The translations under genes and the position numbers were made by a program. Of a stretch of DNA of 64,000 bases, positions 18,987 to 27,001 are shown in pieces (positions within the stretch are counted from its first letter, which is position 1; each line of letters starts with the position of its first letter). The stretch spans positions 620,001 through 684,000 of the forward strand of contig JAVJQT010000005.1 in the NCBI GenBank assembly GCA_040218795.1, in the 5' to 3' direction. This DNA is from CCMP332 sp040218795 (GTDB lineage: Bacteria > Bacteroidota > Bacteroidia > Cytophagales > CCMP332). The notes beneath the pieces are model-generated. The model had not been told where the DNA came from, did no database searches, and was given only the letters and a program-made list of their open reading frames with translations.

Positions 18987-19868
18987 ATGGCAGAGTTTAA
19001 GTTAATTCACAAAATCCTTCCGGCACATCCAGTTGATATGGGTGGCTTTCCCGTACTGCAGCCTATTCCAACACAAAATGTAGAGCAAATAGATCCTTTT
19101 CTTCTTTTGCATCATGCAAGAATTAAAGTGCCGCAAAATAGAAAATCCAATGATGTCGGTATAGGCCCGCATCCACATCGGGGCTTTAGCCCTGTTACTT
19201 TTATTTTTGAAGGTGATGTCCATCACAGAGATTCACTTGGAAATAGCAGTGTAATTAAAGAAGGTGGTACGCAATGGGTCGATGCAGGTCAGGGTATTAT
19301 TCACAGCGAAAGACCTTCCAAAGCACTTATTGAAAAAGGTGGATATCAGGAAATAATTCAACTCTGGATCAATGTAAAGGCAGATAAGAAAATGAACCCG
19401 GCCAATTATCAGGCGCTGGACGAAGCTTCAACACCATTGACAGATTCAAGCGCCGAGGGAAAATCGGTAAGGGTAGTTTCAGGAGAATTCGAGGGCATAA
19501 AAGGCCCTATTCAAAGCAATTCGGAAATTATGGCTTTACGCTTAAACTTTAAAAAAGACCAGGAATACCAATTTAAAATTCCCGAAGGCTTTAATTCATT
19601 CATTTATCTTTTGGATGGAGCTGTTGAATTCAATAGGAAATTTCCAGTAGAGGGTAAAAATCTGATTTGGTTTAAAAATGAAGGAGATAGCATTCACTTA
19701 AAAGCCGAAGCGGATTTCCGAGGTATCTTGCTCGCAGGCCGACCCTTAAACGAACCATTGGAGACTTATGGGCCATTTGTAATGAATACTCAAAGTCAAA
19801 TCATGCAGGCAATGCGCGATTATCAAATGGGTAAAATGGGAGTTTTAATAGAAGATTTTGATGAATGA
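18987..19868 (+). CDS. Pirin family protein
   Basis: This 293-residue bicupin protein has the Pirin N-domain metal site in GIGPHPHRGFSPVTFIFEGD and HHRDSLGNSS, followed by GGTQWVDAGQGIIHSE. The C-terminal Pirin_C cupin contains FNSFIYLLDGAVEF and GILLAGRPLNEP. Pirins bind iron and, in bacteria, either oxidise quercetin-like flavonoids or modulate partner proteins; the role here is open. The downstream Crp/Fnr-family gene overlaps its last 8 bases, so the pair is translationally coupled and pirin may be part of that regulator's circuit. Confidence 0.94.
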   Translation: MAEFKLIHKILPAHPVDMGGFPVLQPIPTQNVEQIDPFLLLHHARIKVPQNRKSNDVGIGPHPHRGFSPVTFIFEGDVHHRDSLGNSSVIKEGGTQWVDAGQGIIHSERPSKALIEKGGYQEIIQLWINVKADKKMNPANYQALDEASTPLTDSSAEGKSVRVVSGEFEGIKGPIQSNSEIMALRLNFKKDQEYQFKIPEGFNSFIYLLDGAVEFNRKFPVEGKNLIWFKNEGDSIHLKAEADFRGILLAGRPLNEPLETYGPFVMNTQSQIMQAMRDYQMGKMGVLIEDFDE

Positions 19869-20445
19869 AGCCAGAGAAAGACTTGCTAATTTAATTAAAA
19901 AGTCCCTTGAGATAAATGAGAAAGAACTATCTCGTTTTCTGGATAAATGGCAGCCTTTTTCATTGCAATCGGGTGAATTTTTGGTGAAAGCCGGTGGAAT
20001 AGACCCCTATTTCTATTTTGTGATACAGGGTGTACAAAAGTTATATTTTATTGATAAGAAAGGCGAAGAACATATTTTGGGTTTTTCTTTTGAAGGAAGT
20101 TTTTCCGGTGATTTTCAATCCTTTCTGTATCAGGAAAAGTCAGAATTCTATGTTGAAAGTATAAGTCCTTCAAGTTTTCTGAGAATCAATCATGAGGACT
20201 GGCAAAGAAGTTTTGAACAGACTCCTTTACTTTATCAATGGTATTCAGAGTTTTTAAAAGACATTCTATTTGGCCGTATTAAAAGAGAAATTGAAATGCA
20301 AAGCTGCAGCGCCGAAGAGCGCTTTGAAGCCTTTATGAAACGAGCTCCAAAACCATTATTGCAAATTCCACAAAAATACCTCGCTTCTTATTTGGGCATG
20401 AGCCCTGAAACATTTAGTCGGATGCGAGCCAAACGTATTTCTTGA
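19861..20445 (+). CDS. Crp/Fnr family transcriptional regulator
   Basis: This ~194-residue regulator has an N-terminal cyclic-nucleotide-binding-type jelly roll (about residues 30-120: SLQSGEFLVKAGGIDPYFYF, LGFSFEGSFSGDFQSF). A dimerisation helix follows, then a C-terminal winged helix-turn-helix with LASYLGMSPETFSRMRAKRI. ATG 19861 (MNEARERL) is chosen over the TTG codon just before it. I see no cysteine set for an FNR-type iron-sulfur cluster and no clear cAMP-binding signature, so the effector is unknown. Such stand-alone Bacteroidota members often respond to redox or stress and control a neighbouring gene; pirin, just upstream in the same unit, is the obvious candidate. Confidence 0.9.
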   Translation: MNEARERLANLIKKSLEINEKELSRFLDKWQPFSLQSGEFLVKAGGIDPYFYFVIQGVQKLYFIDKKGEEHILGFSFEGSFSGDFQSFLYQEKSEFYVESISPSSFLRINHEDWQRSFEQTPLLYQWYSEFLKDILFGRIKREIEMQSCSAEERFEAFMKRAPKPLLQIPQKYLASYLGMSPETFSRMRAKRIS

Positions 20446-20499
20446 TTTGGATCAAGAGAGATATTGAATGCGATTTGTTGATTTGTAAAAATTTTAAGT

Positions 20500-21054
20500 A
20501 TGGAAATCCAATTGTATTTCTCCGAAATAGAAAAAAACTGGGAAGAGGTAAATCGCACTTTAAGAGAATTGCAGCAAATGGATGCTGATATGCTCAAGAA
20601 AAAACCCTCTGCTGAAAAATGGAGTGCATTGGAATGCATTGATCATTTAAATCAAACCTATCAGATCTATATTCCCAATTTGGAGACAGCCATTGGTGCT
20701 TCATCGAAAAACCCTCAGACAAAATATAAATCGGGAATATTTGGAGATATAATGGTCAGCTCAGTCAGTTTAAAATCAAACGGAAAAGCAAAAATGCCAA
20801 TGAAAACGTTTGACTTTTTTGAACCGCGTGTATTGGATAATCTCAAAAAAGAAGAGGTGTTTGATCGTTTTTTTAAATTCCATGAAAAGTTTAGAGACTT
20901 TATTCAAGATTCTAAAGATCTGAATATCAACAAAATAAAAGTACAAAGTGCTTTATCCTGGCTAAAATTGAGATTGGGCGTTTGTTTATTATTTCTGTTA
21001 AACCATGAATTAAGACATATCGCGCAAGCTAAAAGGGCAATGAATAATTCTTAA
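20500..21054 (+). CDS. DinB-like (DinB_2) four-helix protein
   Basis: This 184-residue cytosolic protein has the DinB/YfiT fold. The opening helix contains LRELQQMDADMLKKK. The family-typical SAEKWSALECIDHLNQ provides the first metal histidine, and the last helix LNHELRHIAQAKRAM provides two more. The three histidines usually hold a divalent metal. The fold is used by thiol-transferases (bacillithiol, mycothiol, maleylpyruvate isomerase), but no reaction can be assigned. It is 54 bp downstream of the Crp-like regulator and in the same direction, so it may belong to that transcript. Confidence 0.88.
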   Translation: MEIQLYFSEIEKNWEEVNRTLRELQQMDADMLKKKPSAEKWSALECIDHLNQTYQIYIPNLETAIGASSKNPQTKYKSGIFGDIMVSSVSLKSNGKAKMPMKTFDFFEPRVLDNLKKEEVFDRFFKFHEKFRDFIQDSKDLNINKIKVQSALSWLKLRLGVCLLFLLNHELRHIAQAKRAMNNS

Positions 21055-21094
21055 ATAGCAATGCTTTTTATAAATTGAATCCATAAGCCTGTAT

Positions 21095-23317
21095 ATGAGA
21101 TTCAATGCATTTCTGTTTACGCTTCTATTATTTTCTTTTCAGTCTTTATTCGGACAAGAGAATATCAGGGAATTAGAATCCAATCCCATCATTGATTCTT
21201 TGCTTAATATTTTAGTTGAAACAAAAGAAGACAGCAATACGGTAAATCATTTGCATGACCTGGCCTATGAATACAAATTCATTGGAGAATTAGAAGAATC
21301 TCAATTTTACGCGGATAAAACGCTTGCTCTATCCCAAAAAATAAACTGGCATAAAGGTCGTGGAAAAGCATATAATATTATGGGCACCATTGGCCTGGCA
21401 AAGTCACAATACGATTCCTCTATTGCATTTTTTGAGCGGGCCCTTGATATTGCCGACTCCTTTGAATTGGAATCCCTAAAGGGTACAGTTTTGGTAAATC
21501 AGAGTAATGTTTATTCAGAGCGTTCTGATTATTCAAAAGCACTGGTTTTATTGTACGAAGGCTTAAAAGTATTGGAAAAATTGAAGGATGACCAACGTAT
21601 AGGAGGCACCCTGACCAATATTGGAATCATTTATTATTATCAGGAGGAATTTGATACTGCACTACATTATTATGAACGTGCCATACATATTTTTAAGAAA
21701 ATCAATGATGTTAAGAGTTTATCCTACGGCTATACCAATATTGGTGGAATTTACGCCAACCAGGGAAAATTTACCAAATCCCTGTATTTTTTTAAGAAGT
21801 CAGCCGAATACAAATTACAATACAAGGACTATAATGGTTTGAGCATTAACTATCAAAACATTGCAGAAATTTTAAATCACCTTAATAGCTTTCCTCTTGA
21901 TTCCCTGAATACATTTCACGATTTATATCAATATGCCAATATTGATGATGTAAAAAACAGTCTTCAGGATTCGGCCAAATATTACCTGAAAAAAGGCATA
22001 AAGATTGCCAGACAAATAAATAGCCCTTACAATATTATGCAATCCTATAGCACTCTCGGAGCTATCTATTTTACAAATCAAGAATACCGCAATGCGATTA
22101 ATGCATTTTTGCAGGCGCTAAAAATGTCTCAGGAAATTGGCGCAAAGCAAAATCAATTGTATCACTACAATCATTTGTATGACACCTACAAATCCATTAA
22201 AAAATACGACAGTGCTCTTGTCTATCACGAATTATATACAAATCTGAAAGACAGTATTTTTTCACAGGAAAAACAGCAGGAAATCGGCCGTCAGGAAGCG
22301 AAATACGAATATGAAAAAAAGCAGGCTCTGCAAAATGCTGAATATCAAAAACAATTAGCCTTGGATCAGGAGGAATTAAAGAGACAAAAGATGGGGCAAT
22401 TGTTTCTTGGTGCCATCATTTTTATAGTAATAGTCGTATCATTTTTTATCTATCGCGCCTTGAGGCTTTCTAGAAAACAGAGGCGAGAAATTGAAGATCA
22501 GAAAATGATCATTGAAAAGAAAAACCTTGAAATACTATCATCCATTCGCTATGCCAGCAGAATTCAAAATGCATTGCTAAAAGAAGAAGAAACGGTGGCG
22601 CCCGTACTTCCGGAACATTTCGTCTTTTTCAGGCCAAGGGATATAGTTTCGGGTGATTTTTACTGGAGTGTGAAGCAGGATAGCTGGTGGTATCTGGCGG
22701 TAGCAGACTGTACGGGACATGGTGTGCCAGGGGCATTTTTAACGATGTTAGGGACTGCTTATTTGAATGAGATCATAAGTACCGAGGTTCACATCACTCC
22801 TGATATGATATTAAATCAGTTGAGGGAAAAAATTGTCAATCAATTGAGTCAGTCAGATGATATTGAAGACAGCAAAGATGGAATGGATATTTCGCTCATC
22901 GCGCTCAATTTAAATACTTTGGAAGCGGAATGGGCCGGTGCCAACAATCCTATTTACATCATTCGGGAAAAGCGATCTGAGGCTGTTGAAATAATGGAAA
23001 GCGAACAATATGTTCTGGCTGAAATAAAAGGCGATAAACAACCGATTGGTTTTTCAAGTCATCAAAAACCATTTACCAAACATCATATCAAATTTAAAAA
23101 AGGCGAGTTGTTCTATCTAATGTCCGACGGCTTTGCCGATCAGTTTGGTGGACCAAAAAATAAAAAATACCGTTACAAACCACTCAAACAATTGGTTTTG
23201 AATTTAATGGAATCCGATATTCACGAACAGAAAAATGTGCTGAGCAAAGAATTCGACGATTGGAAAGGCAATCAGGAACAACTGGATGATGTTTGTGTAC
23301 TGGGTGTCAGAGTTTAG
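21095..23317 (+). CDS. TPR sensor with membrane-anchored PP2C-type (SpoIIE/RsbU-like) phosphatase
   Basis: The protein is 740 residues. A signal peptide ends SLFGQ. About seven tetratricopeptide repeats span about residues 50-400 (GKAYNIMGTIGLAKSQYDSS, LTNIGIIYYYQEEFDTALHY, LSYGYTNIGGIYANQGKFTK). A coiled-coil and one transmembrane helix lie around 430-455, and the PP2C domain occupies about 490-740. Metal-binding aspartates are in SGDFYWSV, ADCTGHGVPGAFLTMLG and MSDGFADQFGG. The layout implies periplasmic TPRs relaying a signal to a cytoplasmic Ser/Thr phosphatase. In other bacteria such phosphatases control anti-sigma antagonist systems, but no STAS or anti-sigma gene is adjacent. Confidence 0.92.
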   Translation: MRFNAFLFTLLLFSFQSLFGQENIRELESNPIIDSLLNILVETKEDSNTVNHLHDLAYEYKFIGELEESQFYADKTLALSQKINWHKGRGKAYNIMGTIGLAKSQYDSSIAFFERALDIADSFELESLKGTVLVNQSNVYSERSDYSKALVLLYEGLKVLEKLKDDQRIGGTLTNIGIIYYYQEEFDTALHYYERAIHIFKKINDVKSLSYGYTNIGGIYANQGKFTKSLYFFKKSAEYKLQYKDYNGLSINYQNIAEILNHLNSFPLDSLNTFHDLYQYANIDDVKNSLQDSAKYYLKKGIKIARQINSPYNIMQSYSTLGAIYFTNQEYRNAINAFLQALKMSQEIGAKQNQLYHYNHLYDTYKSIKKYDSALVYHELYTNLKDSIFSQEKQQEIGRQEAKYEYEKKQALQNAEYQKQLALDQEELKRQKMGQLFLGAIIFIVIVVSFFIYRALRLSRKQRREIEDQKMIIEKKNLEILSSIRYASRIQNALLKEEETVAPVLPEHFVFFRPRDIVSGDFYWSVKQDSWWYLAVADCTGHGVPGAFLTMLGTAYLNEIISTEVHITPDMILNQLREKIVNQLSQSDDIEDSKDGMDISLIALNLNTLEAEWAGANNPIYIIREKRSEAVEIMESEQYVLAEIKGDKQPIGFSSHQKPFTKHHIKFKKGELFYLMSDGFADQFGGPKNKKYRYKPLKQLVLNLMESDIHEQKNVLSKEFDDWKGNQEQLDDVCVLGVRV

Positions 23318-23341
23318 TTATTCCCGAAAGCCAAAATCAAC

Positions 23342-25564
23342 TTATAACCATTTCAATCGAGCACCCAAATAGACCATTCGCCCAAATACGGGTGCCCAAA
23401 CCAAGGAAGCATCAAAATATTCTCCATAAGGGTCATCAGCTGAAATAATCGGGTTCGACTGACGGAAATTTAAAATATTTTCAGATCCCAAATAGAGGTC
23501 GAAACGCTCGTTGAAGGTTTTGGTAATCTGTGCATTCATTAAGTAAAAATCCGGTGAATTCGCTCTTAGTCTGAAAGATTCAGGATTGCTTTCGGTTGAA
23601 GGCAAACGCTTGCTTCCATTCCAGTTGAGGGTCCAGTCAAAACTCCAGTAATTTCTTGTTTTGTATTCCAGATTGATAAATGCCCTTTGTTGAGAAATCA
23701 AGGGTTTTTGAAGGATGTCAAAATGATATTGGGTTTTTACATCGTACCAGCGATAGGCCAGGCGCATATCCAAACGGTTGATCAATTCATAATCCAATTG
23801 GGCCTGAATACTGTTTGAATAGGATCGCCCATTCAAATTGTAAAATAATACCTGCTGCGGACTCCGGTCATAATCTACAACAATCTGATTTTCAAATTCT
23901 GTGCGATACAAATCCAGAATCAATGCACCTTCTCTGTAATCCAATTCAAATTTTTGAATAAGATTTATGCCATAATTCCAGGATACTTCTGCATCAAGGC
24001 CATAGGGACTTGATTCATTTTGAGAAAAAACTCTGATATCACGAGCCGACGCAAATATTTGCTGGTTTTCCGCAAAAATACTAGCCGTGCGCAAAGACCT
24101 TCCGGCTGATAATTTAATCGTGGTTTTTTCAAACAAACCATACCTCAAATGCAACCTCGGTGTTAAAAAAGTACCGTAAGAATTATGGTGATCCGCTCGA
24201 AGTCCGGCAACTAACGTAAAACGATCATTCGGCAAAAAAGTATACTCTGTAAAAATGCCCGGAACGTATTCATCTCTCAAAAAATCCATTGAATCAACTT
24301 GTTCATTAAAATTATCCTGCTGATAACTCAGTCCCATTTTTACCACATGTCCGGTATTGGAAATTATCGATTGATAAATCCAATTGAAATAAAGGCTTCT
24401 CTGCCGGGCATCGTAAGTTCTCAATCCATAATTGGAATTCTGATCGTGGAAGGTTCCATTCAATTGAATACCTGTACTCCTCCATGGTTTTCCTTGCCAA
24501 ATTTTTCCGGTTTTAGCCCATACATCCATTCTTTCTGTCAAATGATTAAGACGCCATGCTCCCCGATTTTCATTCATCGTTCCGGATAATTGTCCTCCTT
24601 CATTATCAATGTATAATGCTCTAATACCTACCTGGCTAAAATAGCCCTTGCCCCAATCAAATTTCCAGCGGTTTAAAGCAATCACTTTATTTGAAAGTGG
24701 CATGTCGCGAAAGCCATCGGAGTTATTATCATTTTCAATTGAAAGGTTTCGCAATTGAATCATGGATGCTGTGCTTATTCTTTCGCTAATATCCGAGCGG
24801 ACATCTCCATTGAATTCCATAGCCGAGCCCGCATTGCCATAAACATTCATCATGGCCTTTTTACCTGATTCAGCTTTTTTGAGTTCAATGTTTATTTGTC
24901 CGACAACACTTTCAAAACCATTAACAACAGATCCACTTCCCTTACTTATCTGCATGCTTTGAATCCAGGTGCCGGGGTAAAACTGCAATCCATTGACTGC
25001 ACCGATTCCTCTGAGATCGGGAATCATTTCTCTGGTAATCAAAATATTGGGACCGGAAAGGCCGAGCATTTGAATTTGACGGGTTCCTGTAATGGCGTCG
25101 GAAAATGAAACATCAATACTAGGGTTGGTTTCAAAACTTTCACTCAGATTACAACATGCTGCTTTCTGTAATTCCCTTTCGCTGACTAAGCTGACATTCA
25201 ATGGGTCGAGTGTATTGACTTCCATTCCCCCCACCCTGTGTTCAATTTCAACTTCATCGAGTAGGCCTGAAAGTATTTTATGATTGTGAATAAAATCTTT
25301 ACCCTTAGTATCGATTGTATCCGTTTCATAACCTACAAAACTTGTAATAAGATAGCGTACCGAATCAGGTTTTTCAATTTCAAACAAACCCTCAGGATCT
25401 GTCGTCGTTTGAATTTTTGAATTCAGCCAAAAAACATTGGCACCGGCAAGCGGTCCTCTGCCTCCCTCTGCATAATCGCCGCCAACTTTTCCCTTGAGAA
25501 TTTCTTGCGTGTATCCTGCTTGTGAAAGAATCACAAGTAGAAATAGTAAGAAAAAGATTCGCAT
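23342..25564 (-). CDS. TonB-dependent receptor, metal-linked
   Basis: This 740-residue outer-membrane receptor has a signal peptide and a carboxypeptidase-regulatory-like N-domain (about 22-110: GPLAGANVFWLNSKIQTTTD, GLFEIEKPD). The plug (about 120-230) contains the double-cysteine AACCNLSESFETNPSIDVSF and IQMLGLSGPNILITREMIPD. A barrel of about 500 residues follows. The CCNLSESF plug class is typically found in Bacteroidota next to heavy-metal-associated domain genes. Here an exported HMA protein gene ends 1 bp upstream. The locus suggests copper or another soft metal, although the ligand is not shown by the receptor sequence itself. Confidence 0.88.
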   Translation of the reverse strand: MRIFFLLFLLVILSQAGYTQEILKGKVGGDYAEGGRGPLAGANVFWLNSKIQTTTDPEGLFEIEKPDSVRYLITSFVGYETDTIDTKGKDFIHNHKILSGLLDEVEIEHRVGGMEVNTLDPLNVSLVSERELQKAACCNLSESFETNPSIDVSFSDAITGTRQIQMLGLSGPNILITREMIPDLRGIGAVNGLQFYPGTWIQSMQISKGSGSVVNGFESVVGQINIELKKAESGKKAMMNVYGNAGSAMEFNGDVRSDISERISTASMIQLRNLSIENDNNSDGFRDMPLSNKVIALNRWKFDWGKGYFSQVGIRALYIDNEGGQLSGTMNENRGAWRLNHLTERMDVWAKTGKIWQGKPWRSTGIQLNGTFHDQNSNYGLRTYDARQRSLYFNWIYQSIISNTGHVVKMGLSYQQDNFNEQVDSMDFLRDEYVPGIFTEYTFLPNDRFTLVAGLRADHHNSYGTFLTPRLHLRYGLFEKTTIKLSAGRSLRTASIFAENQQIFASARDIRVFSQNESSPYGLDAEVSWNYGINLIQKFELDYREGALILDLYRTEFENQIVVDYDRSPQQVLFYNLNGRSYSNSIQAQLDYELINRLDMRLAYRWYDVKTQYHFDILQKPLISQQRAFINLEYKTRNYWSFDWTLNWNGSKRLPSTESNPESFRLRANSPDFYLMNAQITKTFNERFDLYLGSENILNFRQSNPIISADDPYGEYFDASLVWAPVFGRMVYLGARLKWL

Positions 25565-25565
25565 A

Positions 25566-25913
25566 TCAGTGAACTTTTATTCCATCCTTATTGGAACAGC
25601 AAGCGGGAATATTTTTGTAAGCTTCATCATTGGCTTTTAATTCTGAAGTGTCGTGCCCGGCAGCAGCGACAGCCTTATGAATATCCATTAATTCCACTTT
25701 ATCCTTACGGTAGATGACATGTAAAGTCTGGGACTTTTTGTCCCAATTAACTTTTTTAACGCCATTTAAAAGAGCTGCATTTTCAATCCTCGCTTTGCAC
25801 ATTTCACAAACTCCACTGACATTAAATGCAGTTTCAATTATTTTTTTATCCTGCGAATAGGAATTAATTGTAATAAAAAGACTTAATATGAAAAATATTA
25901 TTGATTTATACAT
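25566..25913 (-). CDS. Exported heavy-metal-associated (HMA) domain protein
   Basis: The 115-residue protein starts at ATG 25913 (MYKSIIFFILSLF...). A longer in-frame version beginning at 26075 would add 54 residues without domain character and bury the signal peptide. After the signal (ending NSYSQ) comes a ferredoxin-like HMA domain with the metal motif GVCEMCKARIE (Cys36, Cys39), and GVKKVNWDKKSQTLHVIY forms the next strands. A C-terminal PACCSNKDG (Cys105-Cys106) offers a second thiol site. It is probably a periplasmic soft-metal chaperone (Cu(I) most likely) working with the TonB receptor encoded 1 bp downstream. Confidence 0.87.
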   Translation of the reverse strand: MYKSIIFFILSLFITINSYSQDKKIIETAFNVSGVCEMCKARIENAALLNGVKKVNWDKKSQTLHVIYRKDKVELMDIHKAVAAAGHDTSELKANDEAYKNIPACCSNKDGIKVH

Positions 25914-25965
25914 GATACTATTATTTAAATTTAAATACTTGATTTTCAGTAATTTAAATTTTACA

Positions 25966-26367
25966 TCATGCATATAATACCAGGGATTGGATAAATATTC
26001 TCGAGTTGGATTTTTTGGGAGGAGGTTCGATATACTGAGGAAACTCCAAAGCCTTATGATTAGAAAATATGTCATCGCTTAAAATGTAAACAAGCTTTTC
26101 AAAATTCCAATCAGGATCAATGCTTAGAAAGTGATTTTGAATTTGGTCATCCTCAATGGAAAGTTTAATATGAATGTCTTCACAGCAAGCCTCCATCATT
26201 TCGCTTTCGCCACAGCAACATTCATGGTTTTCATGTCCGAAAGAAACATCTTTCAAGAATCCCATGCAGTAATGCTGATTTATTCCAAAACCAAGGTTAA
26301 AGAATAAGTAAATTGATGCTATGGTTGATATGACTGCTCTCAAAGCGATTTTACAAGTAAATTCCAA
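25966..26367 (-). CDS. HYC_CC_PP family small exported protein
   Basis: This 133-residue protein carries all three signatures that name this Bacteroidota family: HYCMG (32-36), paired cysteines in ECCCGE and ACCED (50-52, 61-62), and EPPPK near the end (114-118). The N-terminal hydrophobic stretch (about 8-28) is a signal or anchor. The function is undescribed. The His/Cys content and the recurrent placement before HMA and TonB-receptor genes point to metal binding, probably the first gene of this leftward operon. The 163-bp gap to the divergent gene at 26531 should contain the operon promoter; I see no known metalloregulator operator there. Confidence 0.85.
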   Translation of the reverse strand: MEFTCKIALRAVISTIASIYLFFNLGFGINQHYCMGFLKDVSFGHENHECCCGESEMMEACCEDIHIKLSIEDDQIQNHFLSIDPDWNFEKLVYILSDDIFSNHKALEFPQYIEPPPKKSNSRIFIQSLVLYA

Positions 26368-26530
26368 TTAAGACCTATAACGTGGTTAAATTTAATATTG
26401 TTCCATCGCAATTCCAATTTGAGCGTATTGCCTTTTGTATTTTGTTATAATTGTCCTTAAAGCGGATTATTTAAAAGCTTTTATAATTCTTTTTTGTTAG
26501 GTTTAATTTCAATTTGAAAATATATTTCTC

Positions 26531-27001
26531 ATGAAAATGGTTTTTCTCTTTTTCGCATTTCTAATATTTGAAACGGCTCCAATTTGTGCCCAGGAACAGT
26601 TAGAAATCGACAATCCGGAATACGATTCTGTACTGGCAAAAGAATTGGGTGCTGATGATTATGGAATGAAAAAATATGTAATGGCTTTCCTGAAAAAAGG
26701 ACCTAAGCGCAGCGAAGACAAGGAAGAAAGGGCCAAATTGCAGCGAGCTCATCTCGATAATATCACGAAGCTTGCAGATGAAGGAAAATTGGTTTTGGCC
26801 GGTCCGTTTTTTGGCGAAGGAGAAATTAGAGGGATTTACATTTTTGATGTTCAATCCATTCAGGAAGCAAAAGAGCTCACTTCTACCGATCCGGCAATTA
26901 GAGCGGGATCATTGGTTATGTATCTAAAGGAATGGTACGGTTCTGCAGCTCTTCTTAAATTGAAAGATATATACCCAAAAATTTCAAAGAAGAAGATTTG
27001 A
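26531..27001 (+). CDS. Exported YciI-like protein
   Basis: The 156-residue protein has a signal peptide ending APICAQ, followed by a YCII-related dimeric ferredoxin-like domain (about 50-145). Visible motifs are KYVMAFLKKGPKRSEDKEE, LQRAHLDNITKLADEGKLVL, AGPFFGEGEIRGIYIFD and LTSTDPAIRAGSLVMYLKEW. The His in QRAHL and the Asp in STDPAI correspond to the conserved residues thought to be catalytic in YciI proteins. Export is common in Bacteroidota versions. The stop TGA overlaps the TTG start of the aspartic-protease gene (TTGA), giving translational coupling. Confidence 0.88.
   Translation: MKMVFLFFAFLIFETAPICAQEQLEIDNPEYDSVLAKELGADDYGMKKYVMAFLKKGPKRSEDKEERAKLQRAHLDNITKLADEGKLVLAGPFFGEGEIRGIYIFDVQSIQEAKELTSTDPAIRAGSLVMYLKEWYGSAALLKLKDIYPKISKKKI

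Noticed and set aside
25914..26075. N-terminal extension of the HMA protein
   Set aside because: It would add 54 residues before a textbook signal peptide and overlap the upstream gene. The start at 25913 fits export.
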